Of a stretch of DNA of 64,000 nucleotides, positions 39,220 through 47,030 are shown in pieces (positions within the stretch are counted from its first letter, which is position 1; each line of letters opens with the position of its first letter). The position numbers and the translations under genes were made by a program. Origin of the DNA: Marinobacter sp. F3R08 (GTDB taxonomy: Bacteria; Pseudomonadota; Gammaproteobacteria; Pseudomonadales; Oleiphilaceae). The notes beneath the pieces are model-generated. The model did not search any database. It saw nothing but the letters and a program-made list of their open reading frames with translations, and had not been told where the DNA came from. Location of the stretch: NCBI RefSeq assembly GCF_018860425.1, contig NZ_JAHKPI010000014.1:124001-188000 (forward strand), in the 5' to 3' direction.

Positions 39220-39957
39220 CTAATCAACGTTCTTCTTTTGCATGGCCGCCATGGAACAGGCAATGCCTTCCATGACCGTTACCCGATCGCCTACTTTCAC
39301 CGGGTTATAAGCGGTAAAGTTCAGCAGCCTCAGATAGGCCGCACCGACAGTGCCGTCATCACGGTAATCCAGATCAACAATGTTGAGGCACGCAGGGTCC
39401 TGCTCCAGGGAAGGAAGCAGCGTTTTATCGCCGTTAAGCAACCAGGACATAAGAATTCTGTTAACAGCGTCGTGGCTGACAATCACTGCATCATGCCAAT
39501 CCGACTCTCCCAGAAACGCCTGGAACCAACCGATGATGCGCTCGCCAAAAAACTCCCAGCTTTCGCCACGGAGAAATTCAGAGTCTGGAGACAACGCCCA
39601 TCGATAGGCGTCAGCGACTTCCTGTTCGTAAGCATCATGGGGAATATTGCGCAATCGTCCGGACCTCACTTCCCGCAAGGCGTCCACACTCTCGGACTTC
39701 CCGCACCGCGGAGGCTGACTGAGCACCAACGACAGCGTTTCGCAGGCGCGGGGATAATCAGAGCTCACCGCCCGATCCACCTGAATACCGGAAAAAACCT
39801 CTCTCAGGGCTGTCACCTGCTCACGCCCTTCAGGAGACAGACTGACCGATCTCGGATCTACGGGCTTGCCGGCATTGTCAAAGTATCGTACATCGCCGTG
39901 CCGAATCAGATACAACCGCCGCCGCTTGGGGGTCTCCGGTTTTACCAACACAGTCAT
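39220..39957 (-). CDS. histidine phosphatase family protein inside the lva-like operon
   Basis: Branch-1 histidine phosphatase of 245 residues. The phosphohistidine loop LYLIRHGDVRYF starts near residue 16, and the later catalytic His is in VIVSHDAVNRILM. The start at 39957 (MTVLVKPETP) is set by ATGA overlap with the DUF6285 gene and by a GGAGAG eight bases upstream. The family covers phosphoglycerate mutases, small-molecule phosphatases and protein phosphatases. Its place between the LvaB-like and LvaC-like genes suggests a phosphorylated intermediate of that pathway as substrate, which would be an extra step; a proofreading role is pure speculation. Confidence 0.85.
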   Translation of the reverse strand: MTVLVKPETPKRRRLYLIRHGDVRYFDNAGKPVDPRSVSLSPEGREQVTALREVFSGIQVDRAVSSDYPRACETLSLVLSQPPRCGKSESVDALREVRSGRLRNIPHDAYEQEVADAYRWALSPDSEFLRGESWEFFGERIIGWFQAFLGESDWHDAVIVSHDAVNRILMSWLLNGDKTLLPSLEQDPACLNIVDLDYRDDGTVGAAYLRLLNFTAYNPVKVGDRVTVMEGIACSMAAMQKKNVD

Positions 39958-40337
39958 TGTCGCTCTCTCCACTTGCGCGCAACTTTGGGGTTATTGATCT
40001 CAAGTGCATTGAGCGTGGTCTCAAGCAGAATCCTCTCCAGGCAATGTCGCTGTTCCTCTGACTCGACAAACAAGCCGTCACGGATCGCTCCGGCCACAGA
40101 GGCACGCAGATCCGAAAGGTTTTTCCCGGATGAGTCCTCATCGATCACACCAGAGAGAAAATCCTGTTCCAGACGGTCTGTCCGATGCCCGTCACGGGCC
40201 TCTCTCGCGGCGATACCCATGGCACTGGCGATCATCCTGATCTCATAATGAAGGTCCTCCGGAACCAGCGGAAACACTCGGCTCATCAGCACGTCTCGTG
40301 CTGTCATCAATAGCTCATGGGCATCAGGGTTATTCAT
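39954..40337 (-). CDS. DUF6285 protein (LvaB-like)
   Basis: A small acidic protein of 127 residues with no membrane segment or catalytic motif. The beginning HELLMTARDVLMSRVFPLVPEDLHYEIRMIASAMGIAAREA is typical of DUF6285 proteins, which sit beside aminoglycoside-phosphotransferase-like genes in acyl-CoA dehydrogenase operons. In the Pseudomonas levulinate operon the small LvaB protein is needed together with the kinase LvaA. The gene overlaps both neighbours by four bases (ATGA), so its product is likely made in step with the kinase and may bind it. Confidence 0.78.
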   Translation of the reverse strand: MNNPDAHELLMTARDVLMSRVFPLVPEDLHYEIRMIASAMGIAAREARDGHRTDRLEQDFLSGVIDEDSSGKNLSDLRASVAGAIRDGLFVESEEQRHCLERILLETTLNALEINNPKVARKWRERQ

Positions 40338-41389
40338 TTAGTGACTCCTGTTAACTCAAGGATTTCGAATTCCAGTTCCGGCACCATTCGTCCTGTCAAT
40401 GCCAGTTCCAGAGACCGCTGCTTGCCGGAGAGATGCCGCTCAGCCTGCTGTACCGCGATAATGGCCCAGCGAACATGTGCCATAAGCTGCCAATAACGAA
40501 GTTCTTCGTGTGAAATGGTCCGGGGCAGGATCTCCGAATAGCCCGCCATAAAATCATCCAGCGAACCAATTCCACCTGCGATCCTTGGATTGCTGCCAAA
40601 ACGCCAGCATTTGGCTGTAAACCAGCCAATGTCCTCCCTCCAGTCTCCCCACCCAGTGAATTCCCAATCCAGGACCCCCGAGATCTGGCCCCGATCGATC
40701 ATGAAGTTTCCGGTTCGAAAATCCCGATGCAGCAAACAAGTACCCATAGGTTTCGGCTTGTGGCGTTGGAGCCAGTTCAGACCCCATTCGATGACGGGAT
40801 AACCTCCACCCAGGGCATCCAGGAATTCCAGATACTGATGAATAGAACTCTGGGCCGGATCGGCTTCCGGCGGTGGAATGAACTCAAGGGAACGGTTAGG
40901 CGGAGAAATGGAATGTATCAGTGCCAGATTGCGTCCAAGATCCCGGCACAGGCTCGCCCGATCTGGTACGAGTTCGTCTTCTCTGACCAGGCGATGACCA
41001 GCTGCGGTTCCTCCAACCGCTTGCATGATAAAGAAGTCCCTGCCCACAACCTCCTGATCCCGACAAAGCCAGAAGGGCTGGGGAACCTTCACGCCAGCCT
41101 GATAAACCTCCGCCAGAACAGCGTATTCCTCGGCACGCGTCATGCTCACGTTAACAGCTGAGGGTGAATCGGTTCGCAATACCCAGCGCTGAAGGCCAGC
41201 CCAGTCGCCATCAGGAACAGAGACCTCCAGCAACCAGTTTTCCTGAATCGCACCTCCAGATAATTTTTCCATACGCTCGATCTGAACCGTTTGTACACCG
41301 GTACAGCTAGCGAGGTAGTGCTCAAGGGTTCTCCTGGAGCCGGCGATGGTTTGCTCTGGAGTCACTGCTGGTTTTGAGATTGCTGACAT
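40334..41389 (-). CDS. aminoglycoside-phosphotransferase-like kinase (LvaA-like)
   Basis: APH-fold kinase of 351 residues, first gene of the operon. The catalytic loop LLHRDFRTGNFMID gives HxDxxxxN and the metal-binding Asp lies in GVLDWEFTGWGD. The N-lobe has LSGGAIQENWLLEV in place of the glycine loop. Such kinases, alone or fused as in ACAD10/11, phosphorylate hydroxyacyl-CoAs; LvaA phosphorylates 4-hydroxyvaleryl-CoA. A sigma-54 promoter lies just upstream at 41429-41443, giving a leader of about 28 nt. The stop overlaps the DUF6285 gene (ATGA). Antibiotic resistance is not suggested by the context. Confidence 0.85.
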   Translation of the reverse strand: MSAISKPAVTPEQTIAGSRRTLEHYLASCTGVQTVQIERMEKLSGGAIQENWLLEVSVPDGDWAGLQRWVLRTDSPSAVNVSMTRAEEYAVLAEVYQAGVKVPQPFWLCRDQEVVGRDFFIMQAVGGTAAGHRLVREDELVPDRASLCRDLGRNLALIHSISPPNRSLEFIPPPEADPAQSSIHQYLEFLDALGGGYPVIEWGLNWLQRHKPKPMGTCLLHRDFRTGNFMIDRGQISGVLDWEFTGWGDWREDIGWFTAKCWRFGSNPRIAGGIGSLDDFMAGYSEILPRTISHEELRYWQLMAHVRWAIIAVQQAERHLSGKQRSLELALTGRMVPELEFEILELTGVTK

Positions 41390-41428
41390 CTGCTACGGAC
41401 CCGATCAACATGAGTTTACCGGTAGGTC

Positions 41429-41443
41429 GCAATATCAGTGCCA
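41429..41443 (-). promoter_or_regulatory. sigma-54 promoter of the lvaA-like operon
   Basis: Read on the minus strand this is TGGCAC, five bases (TGATA), then TTGC, matching the -24/-12 consensus TGGCAC-N5-TTGC exactly in both boxes. The predicted transcription start is near 41417, 28 nt before the kinase start codon. The activator gene beside it encodes a sigma-54 enhancer-binding protein. Confidence 0.85.
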
Positions 41444-41536
41444 GATAATAAAACCTCAGAACACTTTATTTTTTCTATTTAAAAACAATGAGTTAAAAAA
41501 TTAATTCCGGAAACCGGCGAGTTAATGGTTGCTTTT

Positions 41537-41554
41537 CATTTCATAATTGAAACA
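41537..41554. promoter_or_regulatory. candidate enhancer-binding site, lvaA side
   Basis: CATTTCA-TAAT-TGAAACA, an imperfect copy of the 18-bp palindrome TGTTTCA-N4-TGAAACA found perfectly at 43618-43635. Its centre is about 130 bp upstream of the sigma-54 start site at about 41417, a usual enhancer distance. It is also only 15 bp before the activator's own start codon, so it may also affect the activator's expression. Confidence 0.65.
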
Positions 41555-41568
41555 ATCGATTTTCACTA

Positions 41569-43572
41569 ATGAGACAAACCGGACGCTTTGGGCGAACACC
41601 TATGACCTTATCTACAGAACCAGGCAGACCCCGCATCGTCGTCCTGATAAGCCACCTGAAGTTCAATGGCAAACCAAGTCGCCTCGCAAGAACCCTTGAG
41701 GAGATACTGCCCAGATATCATGATCAGGCCGATATTGAGATCGTCGAGTCGACTGTTGCCAACTTGCTTCCAACCGTTCAACAGCTAGAGGAACAGCGTG
41801 ACATTGACGTGATCGTCTGTTCCGGTGCTTCCGCCGACTTCCTGCGAAAGAAAATCAGCACCTCCGTGCTGTCAATCCGGATGGGAGAATACGATCTGAT
41901 CAAAGCGCTCAATCTCGCCAAAGACCGCGGAACGAAAGCTGGTATCCTCAGCCATCAGCGCCCCCATGCCGAACTTCGCGAGCTCACCTCACTGCTGACA
42001 GTCGAGATTTCTGAAGCTGTCTATACGTCTTTCGAGGATGCCCGCCAGAAAACCCGTGCACTTGTTGACGCGGGGTTTCATGTAATCATCGGTTCTCCTA
42101 CCGCAGTGGAGCTGGCAGAAGATGCGGGTGCCGTTGGCGTGTCCGCCATCAACGCCGAGGCTGTCCGAAGAACCCTGGATGACGCAGTGGCCATCTGCCG
42201 AAGCCGAGAACACGAAAGACAGAAGAACCTTCGCATCAGCGCCGTCCTTAAACACCTGAACGAAGGTGTTATGGCTCTTGATGCAAAAGGGCGCATCCAG
42301 TCCGTCAATAATCGCATGGAATATCTCACAGGCGTTGCTGAACGAAAGGCTATTGGTCTCAACGCCCGCGATCTCTTGCCCAACCTTGAAATTGATACTG
42401 TCCTCCGACAAGGCGAAGGGGAAGAAAACCAGCTCATCCAGGTGAATGATCGAAAACTGGCTATCAATATCATTCCAATTTTTGAAGCAAACAAGGTGGA
42501 TGGTCTCATCGTCGCCTGTCAGGAGATCAACGCGATCCAACGAGCAGACCGCCGTATCCGCTCCCAGACCCGACCCAGCCATTTTATTGCCCGCTATGAG
42601 TTCAGCGATCTTCTCGGAGACTCCGCTCCATTCCGCCAGGCCGTCCACATGGCGAAACTTTACGCAAAGACCGATTCAACGGTTCTCATAACCGGTGAAA
42701 GCGGGACCGGAAAAGAGCTTCTTGCCCAGAGTATCCACAATGCGAGCGACCGACATCAGGCTCCCTTCGTTGCTATCAACTGCGCAGCGTTCCCGGAAGC
42801 CTTGCTTGAAAGTGAGCTATTTGGTTACGAAGAGGGTGCTTTCACAGGCTCTCGCAAGGGCGGCAAAGGGGGGCTGTTTGAAGCCGCCCACACCGGTACC
42901 ATTTTTCTGGACGAAATCGGGGATATGCCGGTGTCTCTGCAAACCCGGCTATTGAGAGTGCTCCAGGAGCGGGAAGTTCTTCGTCTCGGGGCATCAGAAC
43001 CCACACCCGTCAATATCCGTGTGATCTCGGCAACGCATCAGAATCTGCAGGAACGGGTGCTCGAAGGTCAGTTTCGACAAGATCTCTATTTCCGCCTCAA
43101 CATTCTTCGTGTGGAAGCCCCCAGCCTCAGGGACCGTATTTCCGATTTACCGTTACTGGCCCAGTCGATGGTCGATCGCCTGGCACAAAATGCGCCCCAC
43201 AAACACGTCATGACTACCCGGCTTATTGATCACTTGATGCCGCAACTCATGAGCCACCCATGGCAGGGAAATATCCGGGAGCTGGAGAATATTGTCGAAC
43301 GGGCTTTCCTGTCGGCAGAGTTCATGAACGACTCCCACGCCGACACCCCGCCTATCGAAAAACTTTTCCCCGAGCTGAATCCGGCAACTGCATCGAGCCC
43401 AGATCATCAAGATATAACCGGAACCGCCAGTCTTCAGGCCATCAGTAAAGCGTCTGAACTGACCCACATCCGGCAGACTCTGGATTCCTTCAACGGTGAC
43501 ATGTCGAGGACAGCAAAACACCTTGGCATCAGCCGTTCAACCCTTTGGCGAAAGCTGCGTAAAACCTCCTGA
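41569..43572 (+). CDS. sigma-54-dependent activator with PrpR N-terminal domain (LvaR-like)
   Basis: Enhancer-binding protein of 667 residues. The N-terminal PrpR_N domain (about 20-210) is a ligand sensor. A PAS-like domain (about 230-330) follows, starting VLKHLNEGVMALDAKGRIQSVN. The AAA+ domain (about 350-590) has Walker A GESGTGKE, the sigma-54 contact loop GAFTGS (Ser instead of Ala at the last position), FLDEIGDMP and the R-finger region. The C-terminal Fis-type helix-turn-helix reads MSRTAKHLGISRSTLWRKLR. No prpBCD genes are present, and the two sigma-54 promoters nearby front Lva-type genes, so a 4-oxo- or 4-hydroxyacid (or its CoA ester) is the likelier signal than 2-methylcitrate. 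An alternative start is ATG 41602; neither has a ribosome-binding site. Confidence 0.88.
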   Translation: MRQTGRFGRTPMTLSTEPGRPRIVVLISHLKFNGKPSRLARTLEEILPRYHDQADIEIVESTVANLLPTVQQLEEQRDIDVIVCSGASADFLRKKISTSVLSIRMGEYDLIKALNLAKDRGTKAGILSHQRPHAELRELTSLLTVEISEAVYTSFEDARQKTRALVDAGFHVIIGSPTAVELAEDAGAVGVSAINAEAVRRTLDDAVAICRSREHERQKNLRISAVLKHLNEGVMALDAKGRIQSVNNRMEYLTGVAERKAIGLNARDLLPNLEIDTVLRQGEGEENQLIQVNDRKLAINIIPIFEANKVDGLIVACQEINAIQRADRRIRSQTRPSHFIARYEFSDLLGDSAPFRQAVHMAKLYAKTDSTVLITGESGTGKELLAQSIHNASDRHQAPFVAINCAAFPEALLESELFGYEEGAFTGSRKGGKGGLFEAAHTGTIFLDEIGDMPVSLQTRLLRVLQEREVLRLGASEPTPVNIRVISATHQNLQERVLEGQFRQDLYFRLNILRVEAPSLRDRISDLPLLAQSMVDRLAQNAPHKHVMTTRLIDHLMPQLMSHPWQGNIRELENIVERAFLSAEFMNDSHADTPPIEKLFPELNPATASSPDHQDITGTASLQAISKASELTHIRQTLDSFNGDMSRTAKHLGISRSTLWRKLRKTS

Positions 43573-43585
43573 CTCCCTCGAAAAA

Positions 43586-43635
43586 TGAAACAGAGCTGAA
43601 ACATTTTTTTCAGCTCTTGTTTCAGATATGAAACA
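43586..43635. promoter_or_regulatory. cluster of four TGAAACA half-sites (enhancer)
   Basis: TGAAACA occurs at 43586-43592, 43597-43603 and 43629-43635, and inverted (TGTTTCA) at 43618-43624. The last two form the perfect palindrome TGTTTCA-GATA-TGAAACA. Half-site starts are 11, 21 and 11 bp apart, all near whole helical turns. The cluster lies about 105-155 bp upstream of the start site of the sigma-54 promoter at 43714-43729. Positions 43586-43624 can also fold into a hairpin with a T-rich loop, so part of it might end the activator transcript. Confidence 0.75.
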
Positions 43636-43713
43636 CCCTCCACTCGGCGTCAACCCGCCAGAATCGCTCTAACATCTTGTCTTGTAGGTAAATACTGGCC
43701 TCTGAGCAGAGTT

Positions 43714-43729
43714 TGGCATGTCGCTTGCT
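43714..43729 (+). promoter_or_regulatory. sigma-54 promoter of the acyl-CoA ligase gene
   Basis: TGGCAT-GTCGC-TTGCT matches the -24/-12 consensus at all positions except the last of the -24 box, with correct five-base spacing. The transcription start should be near 43740, 66 nt before the TTG start codon. This also excludes earlier in-frame start codons for that gene. Confidence 0.85.
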
Positions 43730-43794
43730 GACACTCATCCAGCGCATATCGTTTACTGCGTTCTGTCTTTCCATATCCAAGAACAAAGAGATCC

Positions 43795-43808
43795 GGAGGC
43801 TGAAGTTG
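43795..43808 (+). promoter_or_regulatory. ribosome-binding site fixing a TTG start
   Basis: GGAGG at 43795-43799 is followed after six bases by TTG at 43806. The first ATG in frame is 18 bases away from GGAGG, too far. The resulting N-terminus MQGLMMD matches the family pattern in which AlkK-type ligases begin close to a GLM or GQMM motif. Confidence 0.8.
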
Positions 43809-45422
43809 CAAGGTTTGATGATGGATGCCCAACTGAGCATCACCACAATAATGCACCACGCCGAAATGGTGGCGGGCAGTAAAGAAATTGTGTCACGCAT
43901 GAATGACGGGACCATTCACCGTTACACCTACGCCGATGCCTTTCTCCGTGCCCGTCAGCTGGCAAACACACTCGAAGAACTGGCCATCGGAGCTGAAGCA
44001 CGTGTTGGCACCCTTGCGTGGAACGACTACCGTCACTTCGAACTGCATTACGCCATTCCATGCTCGGGACGAATCTGCCATACGATCAATCCCAAGCTGT
44101 TTCCGGAACAGATCAAGTTCATCATCAATGATGCTGAAGATGAAGCCCTGTTCATTGATCCCCAGTTCATTCCATTGCTTGAATCAATGAGCAAGGAACT
44201 GCCCTCTGTCAGACACTGGATTGCACTTTGTTCGCAATCAGAACTGCCAATCAGTTCGCTGCCGAATCTACAAAGTTACGAAAACCTTATCAGCCGGCAA
44301 TCATCAGAGTTTGACTGGCCAGAATTCGACGAAAAACGGGCCAGCGGACTCTGTTACACGTCTGGCACCACCGGCAATCCGAAGGGTGTTCTCGGAAATC
44401 ACCGGAGCATTGTGCTGCATGGCATGGCCCAAAACATGGCAAGCAGCGTGGGTTTGACATCCGAGGATGTGGTGATGCCTCTGGTACCCATGTTTCATGT
44501 CAACGCCTGGGGAATGCCCTATAACGCACCCATGGCGGGGGCCAAGCTGGTTCTACCAGGTCCTCATGTAGCCGATGCCGAAAGCATGGTTGCGCTGGTC
44601 AATTCAGAGCGGGTGACCTTTTCACTAGCGGTTCCAACCCTCTGGAGCGGTATCAATAGCTACCTCAATGAATCTGGAGCATCCCTGCCTTCGTTGAAAC
44701 GAGGTGTTATCGGTGGCGCCGCCGGGGCCTTAAGTCTCTACGAAGATATGGACAGGCATGGCGTAACTCTGGAAAACGGGTGGGGCATGACCGAACTCAG
44801 TCCAATGGGCAGCTACAACCGATCACTCGGTTGGCATACCCGGATGTCAGATTCATCTGGCGGCCAACAACGCCTGAAATCCGGACGCCCTCTGTTCGGC
44901 ATGCAGATGCGCATCGTAGATGAAGATGGCAACAGCCTCCCCCATGATGGAAAAACGACCGGCGTTCTGGAAGTTCGAGCGCCCTGGGCATGCCAATCCT
45001 ATTTTGGCGGGACCCAGCAACACACCTGGTTTAGCACCGGAGATGTGGCCACCCTCGATCCAAACGGCTACATGCAAATTACTGATCGTGTAAAAGACGT
45101 GATCAAATCCGGAGGCGAATGGATCAGTTCCATCGAGATCGAAAACGCCATCATGTCTCACCCCGGCGTGCGTGAAGCAGTTGTCATTGGCGTTTCTCAC
45201 GAACACTGGAGCGAACGTCCTCTGCTTATTGTCGTGCCCGAAGACCTTGAACCTGAGCTCACCGCTGAAGCTCTTCTCACGTTCCTTCAAGGCAAAGTAC
45301 CAAAGTGGTGGATTCCAAATGCCTGCGAGTTTGTGGACGAATTACCACATACAGCTACAGGCAAAGTCAGCAAGAAATCCCTGCGTGAGGTTTACGACCA
45401 TTATCAATGGCCTGGTGCTTAG
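43806..45422 (+). CDS. AlkK-type acyl-CoA ligase (LvaE-like position)
   Basis: AMP-forming acyl-CoA synthetase of 538 residues. The ATP loop YTSGTTGNPKG is at 184-194. GWGMTELSPMG follows, then DRVKDVIKSGGEWIS, and the C-terminal Lys is in TATGKVSKKSL. The N-terminal half resembles medium-chain ligase AlkK (AWNDYRHFELHYAIPCSGRICHTINP region). The TTG start is supported by the ribosome-binding site and the sigma-54 promoter. In the levulinate pathway LvaE makes the CoA ester that enters the LvaD/A/C steps. Here it is detached from the rest of the operon but has the same type of promoter and operator. Substrate chain length is unknown. Confidence 0.88.
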   Translation: MQGLMMDAQLSITTIMHHAEMVAGSKEIVSRMNDGTIHRYTYADAFLRARQLANTLEELAIGAEARVGTLAWNDYRHFELHYAIPCSGRICHTINPKLFPEQIKFIINDAEDEALFIDPQFIPLLESMSKELPSVRHWIALCSQSELPISSLPNLQSYENLISRQSSEFDWPEFDEKRASGLCYTSGTTGNPKGVLGNHRSIVLHGMAQNMASSVGLTSEDVVMPLVPMFHVNAWGMPYNAPMAGAKLVLPGPHVADAESMVALVNSERVTFSLAVPTLWSGINSYLNESGASLPSLKRGVIGGAAGALSLYEDMDRHGVTLENGWGMTELSPMGSYNRSLGWHTRMSDSSGGQQRLKSGRPLFGMQMRIVDEDGNSLPHDGKTTGVLEVRAPWACQSYFGGTQQHTWFSTGDVATLDPNGYMQITDRVKDVIKSGGEWISSIEIENAIMSHPGVREAVVIGVSHEHWSERPLLIVVPEDLEPELTAEALLTFLQGKVPKWWIPNACEFVDELPHTATGKVSKKSLREVYDHYQWPGA

Positions 45423-45563
45423 GAAATGTGGAGCGTGAACGCAGCGTTTCCATTATCTATAGCTCGCGGCTGAATCCGGGAGGGCAAGTATTACTTACAA
45501 ACAAAACACAAAAACAAGCACACCCTAGTTCAAGCAATAATCACAATTAACGGAGTAATAGGC

Positions 45564-46697
45564 ATGCAAAACAAAAAGCTCAAAGCCGCTATTCAGGCTT
45601 CCCTGATGACCACTCTTGTGGGCACTTCCTTCCAGGCCGGCGCCGTGTCTTTGAACATCGACGGCGTTGACGCATCGCTCTATGGATACGCCCGACTCAA
45701 CGCCTCGTACGATATTAACGAAAACATTTCCAACTCGGCCCGTACCGGTTCATTTGCCAGTCTTGGTGGCGCTGACGAAGATGTTGAAGGCCATTTTGGC
45801 GCGGACGCCTTCCAAAGCCGCCTGGGTGTTCGGGTAAAAACCGAGCAAGGCCTGAAAGTAACCGTTGAAGGCGATTTCCGGGGCTCAGGCGGTGGCAGCC
45901 TGCGGCTTCGTCATGCCTACGGCGAATACAAGAACATCCTGATGGGCCAGACCTGGTCAAATTACATGAGCTTCTACGGTATCACTCCTGGCCTGGATTT
46001 CGATGGCATTCCGGGAATGGCAGGCTTGCAAGGGCGTGTTACCCAGGCGCGGTATACAACGGGAAATTTCGCCCTGGCACTGGAAGATACCCTGACCAGT
46101 GTGCTCAACAACACAAATACTCGGGATGGCCTGCCAACCTTGACTGCTCGCTACGAGACATCGTCCGGAGCACTTTCCTATTCTATCGGGGGCCTGGCAC
46201 ACCAGGTAACCGTTGACGACGGCACTACCGATGACTCGGCTATGGGATTTGCTACCTTCCTGGCAGCCAATTTCGCACTGACCGACGCCCTCACGCTTCA
46301 TGGAACTGTTAACTACAGCGATGGCGCGAACCTCTATCTGTATCGCTCCGGTGAGAACTTCGGAGGAGAAGACGCCTACCTCGACGGCGGCGACTTGAAC
46401 ACCATCGCCGGCTATGCTGCAACTCTTGGTACCTCACTGGATATTGGAAACGGTCGAAGTGTGAATCTGGCCTACGGTTTCGCCACCATGGACTGGGATG
46501 ATGCCGAAGCCGATCTTGGGTCTGCGACACTTGCGGCCAAGAGCGAAACTAACCAGAAAGCCATGATCAACTATATCTGGACCCCGGTGACGAACGTAAT
46601 GATGGGCGTGGAGTACGCGTACTTCCAACGCGAAAATCTGAGCGGTGCTTCAGCAGACGCCAATCGTCTGATGTTTGCCGCCCAATACAACTTCTAA
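45564..46697 (+). CDS. DcaP-like outer-membrane porin
   Basis: Precursor of 377 residues with a signal peptide (about 1-27, ending FQAGA) and a beta-barrel ending in the aromatic residue of QYNF, required for outer-membrane assembly. GYARLNASYD and the region around GDFRGSGGGSLRLRHAYGEYKNILMGQTWS are typical of DcaP-type trimeric porins, which take up dicarboxylates and other small organic acids. The gene lies between the CoA-ligase gene and a TRAP importer operon and could serve either. GGAG precedes the ATG. The 141-bp upstream gap holds no clear sigma-54 promoter. A terminator follows. Confidence 0.85.
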   Translation: MQNKKLKAAIQASLMTTLVGTSFQAGAVSLNIDGVDASLYGYARLNASYDINENISNSARTGSFASLGGADEDVEGHFGADAFQSRLGVRVKTEQGLKVTVEGDFRGSGGGSLRLRHAYGEYKNILMGQTWSNYMSFYGITPGLDFDGIPGMAGLQGRVTQARYTTGNFALALEDTLTSVLNNTNTRDGLPTLTARYETSSGALSYSIGGLAHQVTVDDGTTDDSAMGFATFLAANFALTDALTLHGTVNYSDGANLYLYRSGENFGGEDAYLDGGDLNTIAGYAATLGTSLDIGNGRSVNLAYGFATMDWDDAEADLGSATLAAKSETNQKAMINYIWTPVTNVMMGVEYAYFQRENLSGASADANRLMFAAQYNF

Positions 46698-46734
46698 CCC
46701 ATTCTTTGCGTCTTTTGAGTCACTAACCAGGCTT

Positions 46735-46770
46735 GCGGTGTGATGCGACTGCGTGTCACACCGCCTTTTT
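46735..46770 (+). terminator. intrinsic terminator after the porin gene
   Basis: A stem of nine base pairs (GCGGTGTGA with TCACACCGC), a 12-base loop and then CTTTTTG, 38 bp after the porin stop. Confidence 0.85.
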
Positions 46771-47030
46771 GTATACCTTTGCCAATACCTCCTTTTTCTC
46801 CAAACCAATCTCTTTTTATCTAGCATCCGGTCGAAGCCGAACCCCGGGGATACCGATAAATGCACCCGTGAAGGACTTCGTTCCGAACGCAGAATGGTGC
46901 AGTACTTGACGGGGTCGATGGGAAATCGTGAGGAGAGGGTAGTGCGGAAGTGAATACTTTGGCAGGGATCGACACCTGCCTGAGAATACAGGTGCCGATC
47001 CAGGATACCGAAGAGCGCTCTCTTATTGGT
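46771..47030. other. non-coding gap between porin and lyase genes
   Basis: About 260 bp with no convincing gene. It contains one inverted repeat at 46966-47001 (GGATCGACACCTG and CAGGTGCCGATCC, one mismatch, 10-base loop), placed just beyond the end of the minus-strand lyase gene. It lacks a T run on either strand, so it may be a processing or weak termination hairpin. Confidence 0.4.

Noticed and set aside
40334..41389. Aminoglycoside resistance gene
   Set aside because: The APH fold is shared by metabolic kinases, and the operon is catabolic.
41569..43572. Regulator as PrpR of propionate (2-methylcitrate) catabolism
   Set aside because: The N-terminal domain is PrpR-like, but prpB, prpC and prpD are absent and the two sigma-54 promoters front Lva-type genes.
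46966..47001. Inverted repeat as intrinsic terminator of the lyase operon
   Set aside because: No T run follows the stem on either strand and the stem has a central mismatch; kept only as a note in the gap entry.
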